A stretch of DNA of 37,412 nt from an uncultured Bacteroidota bacterium (lineage in GTDB: Bacteria > Bacteroidota > Bacteroidia > Bacteroidales > VadinHA17). Under the pieces are notes generated by a model. It was not told where the DNA came from. It searched no databases and was given only the letters and a program-made list of their open reading frames with translations. Positions within the stretch are counted from its first letter, which is position 1. Each line of letters begins with the position of its first letter. Of this stretch, positions 9,260 to 17,365 are shown in pieces. Where the stretch lies: NCBI GenBank assembly GCA_937864815.1, contig CALMJY010000150.1, positions 1-37,412 of the forward strand, read 5' to 3'. The position numbers and the translations under genes were made by a program.

Positions 9260-10577
9260 CCCGTTTGAGAGGACTTTAGTGGCTGCACTTCTGTTATTTC
9301 TGACTGGACTAACAGCCTGTAATAATGATATTGATGAGGATATAAGTGATCAGGAAGTTCTTCATGGAAACATGAATCAGCTTACAGAGGTAATAATATA
9401 TGATGTATTTACACCTCCTGTTGCAAGCAGATTATATGTATACAGTGCGCTGGCATCGTATGAAGCAGTAAGATTCACAAAGCCAGGTGCCTCTTCAATA
9501 ACTGAAAAACTGAATGGATTCGGCAAAATGCCTGAACCGGAACAAGATAAAGAATATGATTTCACTCTTGCTTCCACCAGATCATTCTTCAATGTCGTAA
9601 GGAAGGTAAAAGTCTTCTCCGTTGATTCACTCGACCATTACGAGAACTCAATTTATAAAAGCTTCAGATCGAAACTCGATCCGGGGGTTTATGACAGGTC
9701 TGTCGAATTCGGCAACAGAATTTCGGAGATAATACTTGAAAGAGCAGGCAAAGATGGCTATTCCAGTTCAAGAGGTAAACCTAAGTATATAGGCAGTAAA
9801 GAACCCGGAAAATGGAGACCGACGCCACCTGATTACCTCGACGGGGTGGAATGGTGCTGGAATACAATGATGCCAATGACAATGGATTCCGCAGCACAAT
9901 TCAGGCCCGGATTACCTCCGGTATACAGTACTGACACAAACAGCTACTATTATATATCCCTGAAGGAAGTATATGATATTAATCTTGATCTGACTGAAGA
10001 ACAGATGGAAATTGCACGTTTCTGGGATGACAATCCTTTCGTAATTGAACACTCCGGACACATGATGTTCGGCAACAAGAAAATCACTCCCGGTGGTCAC
10101 TGGATAGGGATAGCAGCAATTGCATCAAGACAGTCAGGGGCCGATGCTGTTACTACAGCTAAAGCTTATGCATTAACAGCTATTGCACTATACGATGCAT
10201 TCATCTCATGCTGGGATGAAAAATACCGAAGCAGCTATGTAAGACCTGTGACGGCAATAAACGAACTAATAGATGATACCTGGATGCCCTTTTTGCAAAC
10301 ACCTCCTTTCCCCGAATACACAAGTGGCCATAGTACAATAACAGCCAGTGCAGCAACTGTTCTCACGAAACTATACGGCGAGAATTTTGCCTTTCAGGAT
10401 ACCAGTGACCTGCGTTACATAGGGATGCAAAGACATTTCAACTCTTTCAATGAAGCTGCGTCTGAAGCTTCAATAAGCCGGGTGTATGGTGGAATTCATT
10501 ACAGATTCAGTGTTGATACCGGTGCCGAAATGGGCAGGAAACTGGGACAAATGATAAATGAAAAAATATCTGAGTAA
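9249..10577 (+). CDS. Vanadium-dependent haloperoxidase-like lipoprotein (PAP2 superfamily)
   Basis: 442 residues with a lipobox (LTAC, lipidated Cys24), placing the enzyme outside the inner membrane. The C-terminal half carries every residue expected to bind vanadate in the haloperoxidase/PAP2 fold: K325, R332-P333, S359-G360-H361 (TSGHST), R411 and H417 (SRVYGGIH). The spacings K to R of 7 and R to H of 6 match those of the fungal chloroperoxidase. The group oxidises halides with hydrogen peroxide, but related members are acid phosphatases, and vanadate-binding residues alone do not separate the two. The ATG lies inside the 3' end of the FG-GAP gene (11-base overlap). No terminator with a clear T-run follows. 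Confidence 0.88.
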   Translation: MKTNPFERTLVAALLLFLTGLTACNNDIDEDISDQEVLHGNMNQLTEVIIYDVFTPPVASRLYVYSALASYEAVRFTKPGASSITEKLNGFGKMPEPEQDKEYDFTLASTRSFFNVVRKVKVFSVDSLDHYENSIYKSFRSKLDPGVYDRSVEFGNRISEIILERAGKDGYSSSRGKPKYIGSKEPGKWRPTPPDYLDGVEWCWNTMMPMTMDSAAQFRPGLPPVYSTDTNSYYYISLKEVYDINLDLTEEQMEIARFWDDNPFVIEHSGHMMFGNKKITPGGHWIGIAAIASRQSGADAVTTAKAYALTAIALYDAFISCWDEKYRSSYVRPVTAINELIDDTWMPFLQTPPFPEYTSGHSTITASAATVLTKLYGENFAFQDTSDLRYIGMQRHFNSFNEAASEASISRVYGGIHYRFSVDTGAEMGRKLGQMINEKISE

Positions 10578-10617
10578 ACATCCCATTTCATGATTTCTCC
10601 TGAAAGGAATTTCTGGG

Positions 10618-11202
10618 TTACCTGCTCTTATGCAGAATGTATTGAGAATCAGAACATTTATTATAGTTTACAACAAAGTCTGTAATTTCAACTTCACGTA
10701 GTTTCAGCTTATCAATCACTTTTTTGTCGGGACTGCAGTCAGAAGTCATATATGTAAGTATCCCTTTCCACTTAACACTTTCTACATAATATAATTGCCC
10801 TTTACTTTCAGCCTTTTGCATGTAGTTTTCCAGCTTTGTTACCTTCTCATTTTCCTTTGACACATAAAGTGTTGTCTGAACTTTGTACAGATTCAGCTTC
10901 CCTTCAACCAGTACCTGCACAATCGTATCCTTAAGAACATTTGAAACATAGGTCGGCCCATCAAAGTAACCAAACCTCTTGAAGTCAGCCGGATAATATT
11001 TTACGCTTTTACCATCCTGTTTAAGGATGCAGTTCTTAATTATGTGCCTGCTCTCATTTCTGCCAACCTTACCTGTTAATGTATCATTCAGATTTGTTAC
11101 TATATACCCTTCATAAAAACCTATCTGTGCTGAAACAGGTAAAATCAGAACAGCTGACAGAATAAACAACATTACTGTTTTTGGTTGTAAAACTGATTTC
11201 AT
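10618..11202 (-). CDS. Secreted protein of unknown function
   Basis: 194 residues. A signal peptide (about 1-25, ending PVSAQ) is followed by a beta-rich soluble domain that opens with GFYEGYIVTNLNDTLTGKVG, a pattern I associate with small exported Bacteroidota proteins of unknown function. No catalytic motif is visible. Only two cysteines remain in the mature part that could pair (near residues 58 and 156). It ends 41 bases from the haloperoxidase gene in convergent orientation and starts 64 bases after the FucP-type transporter stop, so it could share that transcript. Confidence 0.7.
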   Translation of the reverse strand: MKSVLQPKTVMLFILSAVLILPVSAQIGFYEGYIVTNLNDTLTGKVGRNESRHIIKNCILKQDGKSVKYYPADFKRFGYFDGPTYVSNVLKDTIVQVLVEGKLNLYKVQTTLYVSKENEKVTKLENYMQKAESKGQLYYVESVKWKGILTYMTSDCSPDKKVIDKLKLREVEITDFVVNYNKCSDSQYILHKSR

Positions 11203-11266
11203 GATCTTTAAATATTAAGTCATTATGATTACTGCATATTCAGATACTCATAGGATGTTTTATTTG

Positions 11267-12520
11267 TCATTGGGTCAGTTCCACTTTCTTAACCTTATAT
11301 CCCTTCAATCCGAATACCAGAATTACTGCAAAGCAGAGCATCGGTACTATAAAACCAGTTGCCATATTGGAAATATCAGCTATCCAGCCCATAAGCATCG
11401 GGCATACTGCTCCTCCTGCGACCATCATAACCAATAACGATGATCCCTTTTTTGTAAGACTTCCCAGATCCTTTATACCCAGGGCAAAAATTGTAGGAAA
11501 CATTATGGACATGCAGAAATATGTTATGTAGATTGATATAAGAGACAGCCATCCAAGGCCAAGTACAACAAATAACATTGTAAGAATATTTATACCTGCA
11601 TAAAGAGCAAGCATCTGATTCGGCTTAAACCAGGTCATCATCACGCTGCCGGAGAATCTGCCAATCATAAAGAAAATAAATCCCAGAGACAGAAGATATG
11701 CAGCTTTCTCATTGCTGAACTGAGGCATTGTTTCAGTGACATAATTTATAAAGAAACTGTTGATCCCTGTCTGGGCAGCAACATACAGGAACTGTGCAAC
11801 CACTGCAAATTTAAAATGGCTGAATTTCAGCAGACCGCTGTATTTTCCTTTGTCTCCGTGACTATCGTGTTCACCTTCATGTATATCGGGAAGCTTGGTG
11901 AATATAAACATAATAGCAACAAGCGTAACCAGGGTACCGATAATCATATAGGGCATAATCATCGACGCAAATTTATTGGTCTCAGCCATTTCACCTCCCC
12001 TGAAAATAAACCAACCGCCAACTGTTGGACCGATTATCCAACCCAAACCGTTAAATGATTGTGAAAAATTAAGTCTCTGCTCAGAAGTTTCTTTTGGTCC
12101 GAGTACTGTTGAGTATGGATTGGCTGCAGTTTCGAGCAGGGTAAGTCCGCAGGCGATAACAAATAGACAGAAAAGCGTAAATACAAAGGTCTGTATCTCA
12201 GCTGCCGGGTAAAACAGGAATGCTCCGGTGGCATATATTAAAAGTCCAAGTATGATTCCCTTCTTATAACCAATATGACTCATAATAAGTCCGGCCGGAA
12301 TAGCCATTACAGCATAACCTCCATAAAGTGCAGCCTGAACCCATCCTGACATTGCTTTTGTTATACCCAATATCTCCTGAAAATGTTTGTTCAGGACATC
12401 AAGAAGGCTGTGAGCAAAGCCCCATAAAAAAAACAAACTTGTAACAAGGATGAATGGAATAATAAATCCTGCAGTAACTAGTTTACGGTGTCCACCGTTG
12501 AGATTAATATCATTTGTCAT
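11267..12520 (-). CDS. FucP-type sugar:proton symporter (MFS)
   Basis: 417 residues with twelve predicted membrane helices. The opening FILVTSLFFLWGFAHSLLDV, the conserved LLETAANPY near 130-140 and LNFSQSFNGLGWIIGP are characteristic of the FucP branch of the major facilitator superfamily, whose characterised members import L-fucose, glucose/galactose or N-acetylglucosamine with protons. The family is confident; the sugar is not. It lies between a YceI gene upstream and a small secreted protein downstream on the same strand. No sugar kinase or isomerase is adjacent, so context does not name the substrate. Confidence 0.9.
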   Translation of the reverse strand: MTNDINLNGGHRKLVTAGFIIPFILVTSLFFLWGFAHSLLDVLNKHFQEILGITKAMSGWVQAALYGGYAVMAIPAGLIMSHIGYKKGIILGLLIYATGAFLFYPAAEIQTFVFTLFCLFVIACGLTLLETAANPYSTVLGPKETSEQRLNFSQSFNGLGWIIGPTVGGWFIFRGGEMAETNKFASMIMPYMIIGTLVTLVAIMFIFTKLPDIHEGEHDSHGDKGKYSGLLKFSHFKFAVVAQFLYVAAQTGINSFFINYVTETMPQFSNEKAAYLLSLGFIFFMIGRFSGSVMMTWFKPNQMLALYAGINILTMLFVVLGLGWLSLISIYITYFCMSIMFPTIFALGIKDLGSLTKKGSSLLVMMVAGGAVCPMLMGWIADISNMATGFIVPMLCFAVILVFGLKGYKVKKVELTQ

Positions 12521-12607
12521 AAATACTGTTTTTTTGATATTACAAGATTGTCAGTATTTCCGACTTTACCAAAAAATCAAAAGAAATTTGATTTTGAAAA
12601 AATAAAA

Positions 12608-12668
12608 TCCCGCAGATTTCACTGATCAGCACAGAATTATACTGCGTTAATCTGCGCAATCTGCGGGA
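12608..12668. repeat. Palindromic CGCAGATT-type intergenic repeat
   Basis: An 11-base inverted repeat, TCCCGCAGATT at 12608-12618 and AATCTGCGGGA at 12658-12668, encloses further AATCTGCG copies (for example at 12649-12656). It lies in the 173-base gap downstream of the YceI gene. Similar CGCAGATT/AATCTGCG elements are common intergenic repeats in environmental Bacteroidota; the RNA could fold into a stem, but no T-run follows, so it is not a standard terminator. Confidence 0.65.
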
Positions 12669-12693
12669 AATATCGTGGACCTTAGTTAAAACA

Positions 12694-13266
12694 CTATTTA
12701 ACCATCAGACTTACTTTCAGTTTGAATTCGTCGTAGATTGTCTTGTCTCCGAGATTATCAAAGAATGAACCTGATCTGTACCTCACATTATACTTTGTCC
12801 TGTCAATTACAATGTTGGCAAAAAACCATGTCCCGTCATCTTTCTTCTGATATGCGGCTTTAAATTCAACCGGATTTGTGACTCCCTTAATAGTCAGAGT
12901 TCCCTTAACTGTTGCGGTTCCTTTATCAAATGGTGTACTTTCAGTAATAATCAGTTTCGATGCAGGAAACTTTTCAACTCCAAAAAAATCATCAGATTTC
13001 AGGTGAACGACCAGTTTGTCAAGGTTCTCAAAGCTTGTTATTGAGGTCATATCAATAACAAATTCTCCTGACTGGACCTTGTTATCTTTCCAACTGATCC
13101 ATCCTGACTGGAGGTTGATTCCTCCGTCATGTTTTCCGGTAACTTTTTCACCTAACCATTCAAGTTTTGTCTTACCGGTATCAGCAGTCAGTATTTGCTG
13201 TGCTTCAACGTTTAACCCAAGCAATACTGATGCTATCAAAAATAAAAATACTCTTTTCATAATCAT
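12694..13266 (-). CDS. YceI family periplasmic lipocalin-like protein
   Basis: 190 residues. A signal peptide (about 1-22, ending NVEAQ) is followed by the YceI-type beta-barrel: TKLEWLGEKVTGKHDGG, then FVIDMTSITS, SDDFFGVEKFPASKL and GTLTIKGVTNPVEF in the family's order. YceI proteins bind isoprenoid quinones or amphiphilic lipids in the periplasm. Size is normal for the family. Codon 3 (ATG at 13260, giving MKRVFLF) is as good a start as codon 1. A 7-base dyad at 13269-13290 lies directly upstream and may regulate the gene. The SDR gene is upstream on the same strand, 61 bases away. Confidence 0.9.
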   Translation of the reverse strand: MIMKRVFLFLIASVLLGLNVEAQQILTADTGKTKLEWLGEKVTGKHDGGINLQSGWISWKDNKVQSGEFVIDMTSITSFENLDKLVVHLKSDDFFGVEKFPASKLIITESTPFDKGTATVKGTLTIKGVTNPVEFKAAYQKKDDGTWFFANIVIDRTKYNVRYRSGSFFDNLGDKTIYDEFKLKVSLMVK

Positions 13267-13268
13267 TA

Positions 13269-13290
13269 ATGTTTATCTGACAGTAAACAT
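13269..13290. promoter_or_regulatory. Dyad upstream of the YceI gene, candidate operator
   Basis: ATGTTTA at 13269-13275 and its exact complement TAAACAT at 13284-13290, separated by 8 bases. The dyad begins only a few bases upstream of the start codon, where a repressor could block initiation. No cognate regulator is adjacent. Confidence 0.35.
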
Positions 13291-13327
13291 CAAGATCAGA
13301 AATTTTGTTCAATGAATGTTGAAAGTA

Positions 13328-14107
13328 TCAGAGTTTGTGGATATTAAGCCCGCCACTTATTTCAAAAACAGTACCTGTTGAAAAAGCCCAGTCTCCCCTA
13401 GCAAGTGAGGCTACAGCTTTTGAAATATCTGAAGGAATGCCCCAGCGCTTCTGTGGAACTAATCCTTCATGTATCAGTTTATCGTACTTGTCCTTTACCT
13501 TGATTGTCATGTCAGTCTCAATAATTCCGGGTCTTACTTCATAAACAAGAATCCCCTCACATGCTAGTCTGTCAGCAAAAACTGAAGATGCCATGCTAAG
13601 TCCCGCTTTTGAAATGCAGTATTCGGCCCTGTTTGTTGAGGTAAGAACAGCTGAGACTGAAGTAATAAAAATTATGACCGGTTTGTATAATTCAATGTGT
13701 TCCTTAAGCCAGAGCATTTCCCTGGCGACTTTCTGGGCAAAGAAAACAGGACCTTTAAGATTGATATTCATAAGTCTTTCATAGCTCTCCTCGGACATGT
13801 CAAGTATATCACTTCTTTGCAGCGGTGCCACTCCGGCATTATTTACCAGAATATCTATCCTGCCATACCTCTCAAGGATATTGCTTACAACCTCCTTATG
13901 ACAGGAAGTACATGATATATCGAGCCCGATTGGAAAAAACTGCGCTCCCAGGCGGACGACCTCCTGTGCCAGGAATTCCATTCCTTCACTGTCCGTCGAC
14001 CTGGCTATGGCAGCTATATCATAACCTTCAGCAGCCAGCCCGATTGCAACTGACCTTCCGATACCTCTGCTCGCCCCGGTTACTACCGCAACAGGTTTGT
14101 CATTCAT
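13328..14107 (-). CDS. Short-chain dehydrogenase/reductase, 3-ketoacyl-ACP reductase-like
   Basis: I place the start at the ATG at 14107 (259 residues), although the frame is open to an ATG at 14233. The Rossmann motif TGASRGIG then lies near residue 10, as in the closest family I recognise, the 3-ketoacyl-ACP reductase-like SDRs with YCISKAGLSM and YEVRPGIIETDM. The cofactor and active-site residues are complete: NNAGVA, Asn in MNINLKGP, Ser in ITSVSAV, and Tyr-x3-Lys in YCISK. The enzyme should be a soluble NAD(P)H-dependent alcohol/ketone oxidoreductase; the substrate is not evident, and the name comes from the family rather than from a demonstrated role in fatty-acid synthesis. The extra 42 upstream codons are basic and hydrophobic and look unlike SDR sequence. 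Confidence 0.87.
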   Translation of the reverse strand: MNDKPVAVVTGASRGIGRSVAIGLAAEGYDIAAIARSTDSEGMEFLAQEVVRLGAQFFPIGLDISCTSCHKEVVSNILERYGRIDILVNNAGVAPLQRSDILDMSEESYERLMNINLKGPVFFAQKVAREMLWLKEHIELYKPVIIFITSVSAVLTSTNRAEYCISKAGLSMASSVFADRLACEGILVYEVRPGIIETDMTIKVKDKYDKLIHEGLVPQKRWGIPSDISKAVASLARGDWAFSTGTVFEISGGLNIHKL

Positions 14108-14313
14108 GAAAAATGGTATGTGCCGTTTCCAAAAAAAACGCTTTAAAGGTAATAATTTGACTGATTCAGGCAACAACCCTTCAAAATATCTTCTGAGTTT
14201 TGAGAAAATCAAATTCACCCGGATTGCATCCATAACTTAGAAAAGTATTAGCAGGCAACAGGTTAAAATAAAATGAGATGAAAAAAAGTAGTTGGTAAGT
14301 TAAGAATTATTTC

Positions 14314-16143
14314 TCAGTGATTATTACCAAAACGGGGATTGACAACATTATTATATATTGATCCGAATGTGTAACTGAGACTTACTCCGCCGTTTAAATA
14401 GAAATTTGTGGCCTGTTGCTTCAATCTGAGAAGTCTTTCTGCTTCAGAAAGTTCTCCCTTTGCCAGGTTTATCTGGTTATTTGTATAGGTTAATCCGGCA
14501 TTAACTGAAAGGGCTAGCCCTTTTACTATTCTTAACCTTGTGTATCCCCAGAAACCATACCTGTTCTTTGAAAAATCATCAAGGTAATTGGAGTATGAAC
14601 ATGACAGGTTAATTGATCCCCATTTCTTTTGAATCTGGTATGCACCTCTTATGGAATGTTTAAAAAGGCCCTCAACAGCCATGTTATAGATTGTAGAATC
14701 AGTATAGTCTGAATATTCATAACCAATACTATACATAATCCTGAATTGTCTGTGTGTTGCCTCTGAATATGGATATATATCATATTCTATTGTTGGAAGA
14801 AAATCAATATTCAGATCATAGTTCTGACTGGTGGATGATTCAATATCAAATCTTAGTCCGCCTGACCAATGATTTCCAAGACTCTTAACGAAAAGGTTCT
14901 GAAGTGATTTGCTGCTTACAACATATTCTGTACTACCCTCATCCTCTATATATCTTTGCTTATTTGTAAAATGATTTAGGTCCATCTCAAGTTTTATATC
15001 CGGAGTTACCCTTGTTACCTGAAAGGTATTAAAGAATGCAAGCCTGCTATATGTTTCTTCTGCATTGAACTGAGGGCTGGTCTGAAGTTCAAATACCCAG
15101 TTATTCCATTTATCTTCAATTTCATGCTGCTTTATCTCACCTGTATTTTTAATATCAATTTCATCAAAGAATGGTGTCCGGGCGACATAACGCATAAGGC
15201 CCATCTTTATCATATTGGTCTTTTTCTCCCTGATTATAGACCAGGTTTCATCCGGATTACTTGTATAGGTGAGAGTATCGTTCTTCCCATCATACTTCTG
15301 AAGTCCCTGAAAAGAAAATGTGAATTGGTCACCTCCGCTTCCGGCAGCCTGATTTGTAACAAGCAGGTAGACTTCGGCTTCACGCGTATCCCGCACATAA
15401 TTAACAAAGGGAATCTCCTGCCTTGTATAGTTCATATCGCATGACCTGCAGTCGATAAATATCTTCAACGCATCTGAGAGTAAATTCTCACTCATTTTAA
15501 CTGGTACCGGCTCTGTAACCACCTGCTCCTTTACCTGGGGAACTGAAGTCAGGGTGATTGGTTTAACCTCTACAGGATTCACTGTTTCAATCTTTTCAAA
15601 TGGGATATTTCCCCAGACTCTTTCAAGATCGCCGGCATGATCTAATGACACTGACCGATTACCATCAAAAGAAGCAATAAAGCAGCCCTTGAATCCATTC
15701 TCCCTGACCTTGGCATTAGCTTCCTTTGCATCAGAAAGCCTTCTGAACATACCAATATAGTATTTCTTCAAACCGGAGCTTTCAGAAGTTATTCCAAACA
15801 CTGGAGAAAAGCCCTTGAAGAATTCACCCGAAACAGCATTTCTGAATGCAGCTACCTGGATACGATAGTTTAAACCTTCCGGGATATTCGAACTTAATTT
15901 TACTTCTGTGCCGGATTCTGAAGCCTGGTGTTCAGAAATATCAAAGTAATAGTAAATCTCATTTGCATCGACAGGATAAGGTACTTTTAATCTTTCAGAA
16001 AAATACTGGTTATCTGTTATATTATTTTTTTCATCGGCTGGTTGCGAATAGCTTATCCCTGCAGAAAATAATCCACAGAGGAAAACCGTAACAGCTGACA
16101 ATTTCATTTTCATTTTATGAAATAGTTCCTGAACATTATTCAC
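14314..16143 (-). CDS. Outer-membrane beta-barrel protein with N-terminal SPOR-like domain
   Basis: 609 residues; the ATG at codon 11 or 13 (16113 or 16107) is a better start because a signal peptide follows at once (ending SYSQ). At about 92-161 there is a SPOR-like segment (YRIQVAAFRN, then YYIGMFRRLSDAKEANA), which would bind peptidoglycan. A linker leads to a conserved module starting DCRSCDMNYTRQEIPFVNYV near 232, then a long beta-strand-rich barrel ending YTFGSIYNNVVNPRFGN. The module and barrel are clearly paralogous to the protein at 28729-30003, which lacks the SPOR-like segment and the CxxC. I do not recognise a named function. The upstream gene is a glycosyltransferase, 105 bases away on the same strand. 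Confidence 0.75.
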   Translation of the reverse strand: MNNVQELFHKMKMKLSAVTVFLCGLFSAGISYSQPADEKNNITDNQYFSERLKVPYPVDANEIYYYFDISEHQASESGTEVKLSSNIPEGLNYRIQVAAFRNAVSGEFFKGFSPVFGITSESSGLKKYYIGMFRRLSDAKEANAKVRENGFKGCFIASFDGNRSVSLDHAGDLERVWGNIPFEKIETVNPVEVKPITLTSVPQVKEQVVTEPVPVKMSENLLSDALKIFIDCRSCDMNYTRQEIPFVNYVRDTREAEVYLLVTNQAAGSGGDQFTFSFQGLQKYDGKNDTLTYTSNPDETWSIIREKKTNMIKMGLMRYVARTPFFDEIDIKNTGEIKQHEIEDKWNNWVFELQTSPQFNAEETYSRLAFFNTFQVTRVTPDIKLEMDLNHFTNKQRYIEDEGSTEYVVSSKSLQNLFVKSLGNHWSGGLRFDIESSTSQNYDLNIDFLPTIEYDIYPYSEATHRQFRIMYSIGYEYSDYTDSTIYNMAVEGLFKHSIRGAYQIQKKWGSINLSCSYSNYLDDFSKNRYGFWGYTRLRIVKGLALSVNAGLTYTNNQINLAKGELSEAERLLRLKQQATNFYLNGGVSLSYTFGSIYNNVVNPRFGNNH

Positions 16144-16248
16144 CCGAACAGGGTCTTTCAGGCAAATATGATCATAAAATTCATGAAAAATCTTCTTGAT
16201 TACTATTCCGGAATCAAGAATTATAGATTTTTAACACTTTAAGGATTA

Positions 16249-17247
16249 TTACTTTACACTACCAGTCAATGTAGTTTTCAAATAATTTACCGATCGGGGA
16301 CTAAGCCAGGTACCTCTTATAAAAGCAAATAAATAATACTCCATAATCCTCCCGTATACTACTGTGCGAAGGAATAATCTGGGAATAAAGAAAAATATTA
16401 TTCCGGCAAGAGCTGTAAATCCGAAAGAGGTCAGAGTATTTATAACCAGAAATGCCTGGAGAATAAAATGCTCAATTCCATCTTTATGCTTATTGATATA
16501 AATGTGCCTGGATATAACAACTTCCGTTTTGGTAACTGAAGCTGTTTTCATATTTATTCTTGAACTGCCTCCATGATTATGTTCAATTGAAATATCATTG
16601 CAGAATGCAATATCGCCTCCGATATTTCTCGCCCTCCTGCAGAGATCAACATCTTCAAAGTACATCCAGAAATCTTCATCAAACCCACCCAGTCTTTTAT
16701 AATTCTCAGCAGAAATCATTACAACAGATCCTGATATCCAGTCAGGAAAAAAGATATTAGCAGGAAATTCTTCTCTGAACCTGATTTGACTCTTATAACC
16801 AGTCCTGCATAGCGCTCTCATAAAACCCGTTAAACTGTTTAACCCGGGAAAAGGTCCCCATGCAATACTCTGTTTACCATTTTCTGTTTCCTGTTTGCAT
16901 GTAGTTATAATAAATGAGGCATTTGATTTTGCCACTGACAACAGATCATAAAGAGATTTTTCTGTAATTACAGTATCAGGATTTAAAATTAGGATAAAAC
17001 TTCCATTAGCATATGAAGCGCCGAGGTTGCAGCCATTGGCATATCCTCCATTTACCTTATTTTTTATAAACCGGAATTCTTTGTATTGATTTTCGACTGA
17101 GTTGAATAATATATCCCCGGGGCAGTTATTTACAACAATAACTTCAGTTGTAAGCAATGTCCCGGTCAGCTTAGATAATGAACCCAGACACTGCTGCAAG
17201 CGTTCATAACCCTTGTAACTTACAATAATGATCGACAGATCAATCAT
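16249..17247 (-). CDS. Family 2 glycosyltransferase (rhamnosyltransferase-like)
   Basis: 332 residues. A GT-A domain opens with LSIIIVSYKGYERLQQCL, followed by VVNNCPGD at 38-45, NGGYANGCNLG at 66-76 and NPDT at 89-92. The acceptor half has WISGSVVMISAENYKRLGGF (170-189) and YFEDVDLCRRARNIG (196-210), with a nearby HNHGGSS. This arrangement is that of WbbL-type rhamnosyltransferases that build surface polysaccharide. The C-terminus has two hydrophobic stretches (about 262-296) that would hold the protein at the cytoplasmic face of the membrane. The donor sugar is not determinable. The gene is isolated from other polysaccharide-synthesis genes. Confidence 0.88.
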   Translation of the reverse strand: MIDLSIIIVSYKGYERLQQCLGSLSKLTGTLLTTEVIVVNNCPGDILFNSVENQYKEFRFIKNKVNGGYANGCNLGASYANGSFILILNPDTVITEKSLYDLLSVAKSNASFIITTCKQETENGKQSIAWGPFPGLNSLTGFMRALCRTGYKSQIRFREEFPANIFFPDWISGSVVMISAENYKRLGGFDEDFWMYFEDVDLCRRARNIGGDIAFCNDISIEHNHGGSSRINMKTASVTKTEVVISRHIYINKHKDGIEHFILQAFLVINTLTSFGFTALAGIIFFFIPRLFLRTVVYGRIMEYYLFAFIRGTWLSPRSVNYLKTTLTGSVK

Positions 17248-17292
17248 AATTCGTATATTATCATTCCATTAACAGCTTCCAGATACATTTAA

Positions 17293-17365
17293 TCAATTTT
17301 CTCCCATTCTCCCTCTCTCCCCATCTCCCTTTCTCTCTTCTTCTTCCCCCTCATTTTTCTCATCC
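17293..17365. repeat. Purine/pyrimidine-biased low-complexity stretch at the rhomboid 3' end
   Basis: The plus strand here is almost pure C/T (CTCCC, CTCTCTCC and TCTTCTTCTT blocks), so the coding strand is G/A-rich. It codes the charged tail of the rhomboid protein and carries on to its stop codon. Similar GGAGA-type blocks occur as intergenic repeats in many Bacteroidota; here the block has been absorbed into a reading frame. Confidence 0.5.

Noticed and set aside
10578-10617. Possible bidirectional terminator between the haloperoxidase and the small secreted protein
   Set aside because: Only a loose CCC...GGG pairing with several mismatches and no T-run on either strand.
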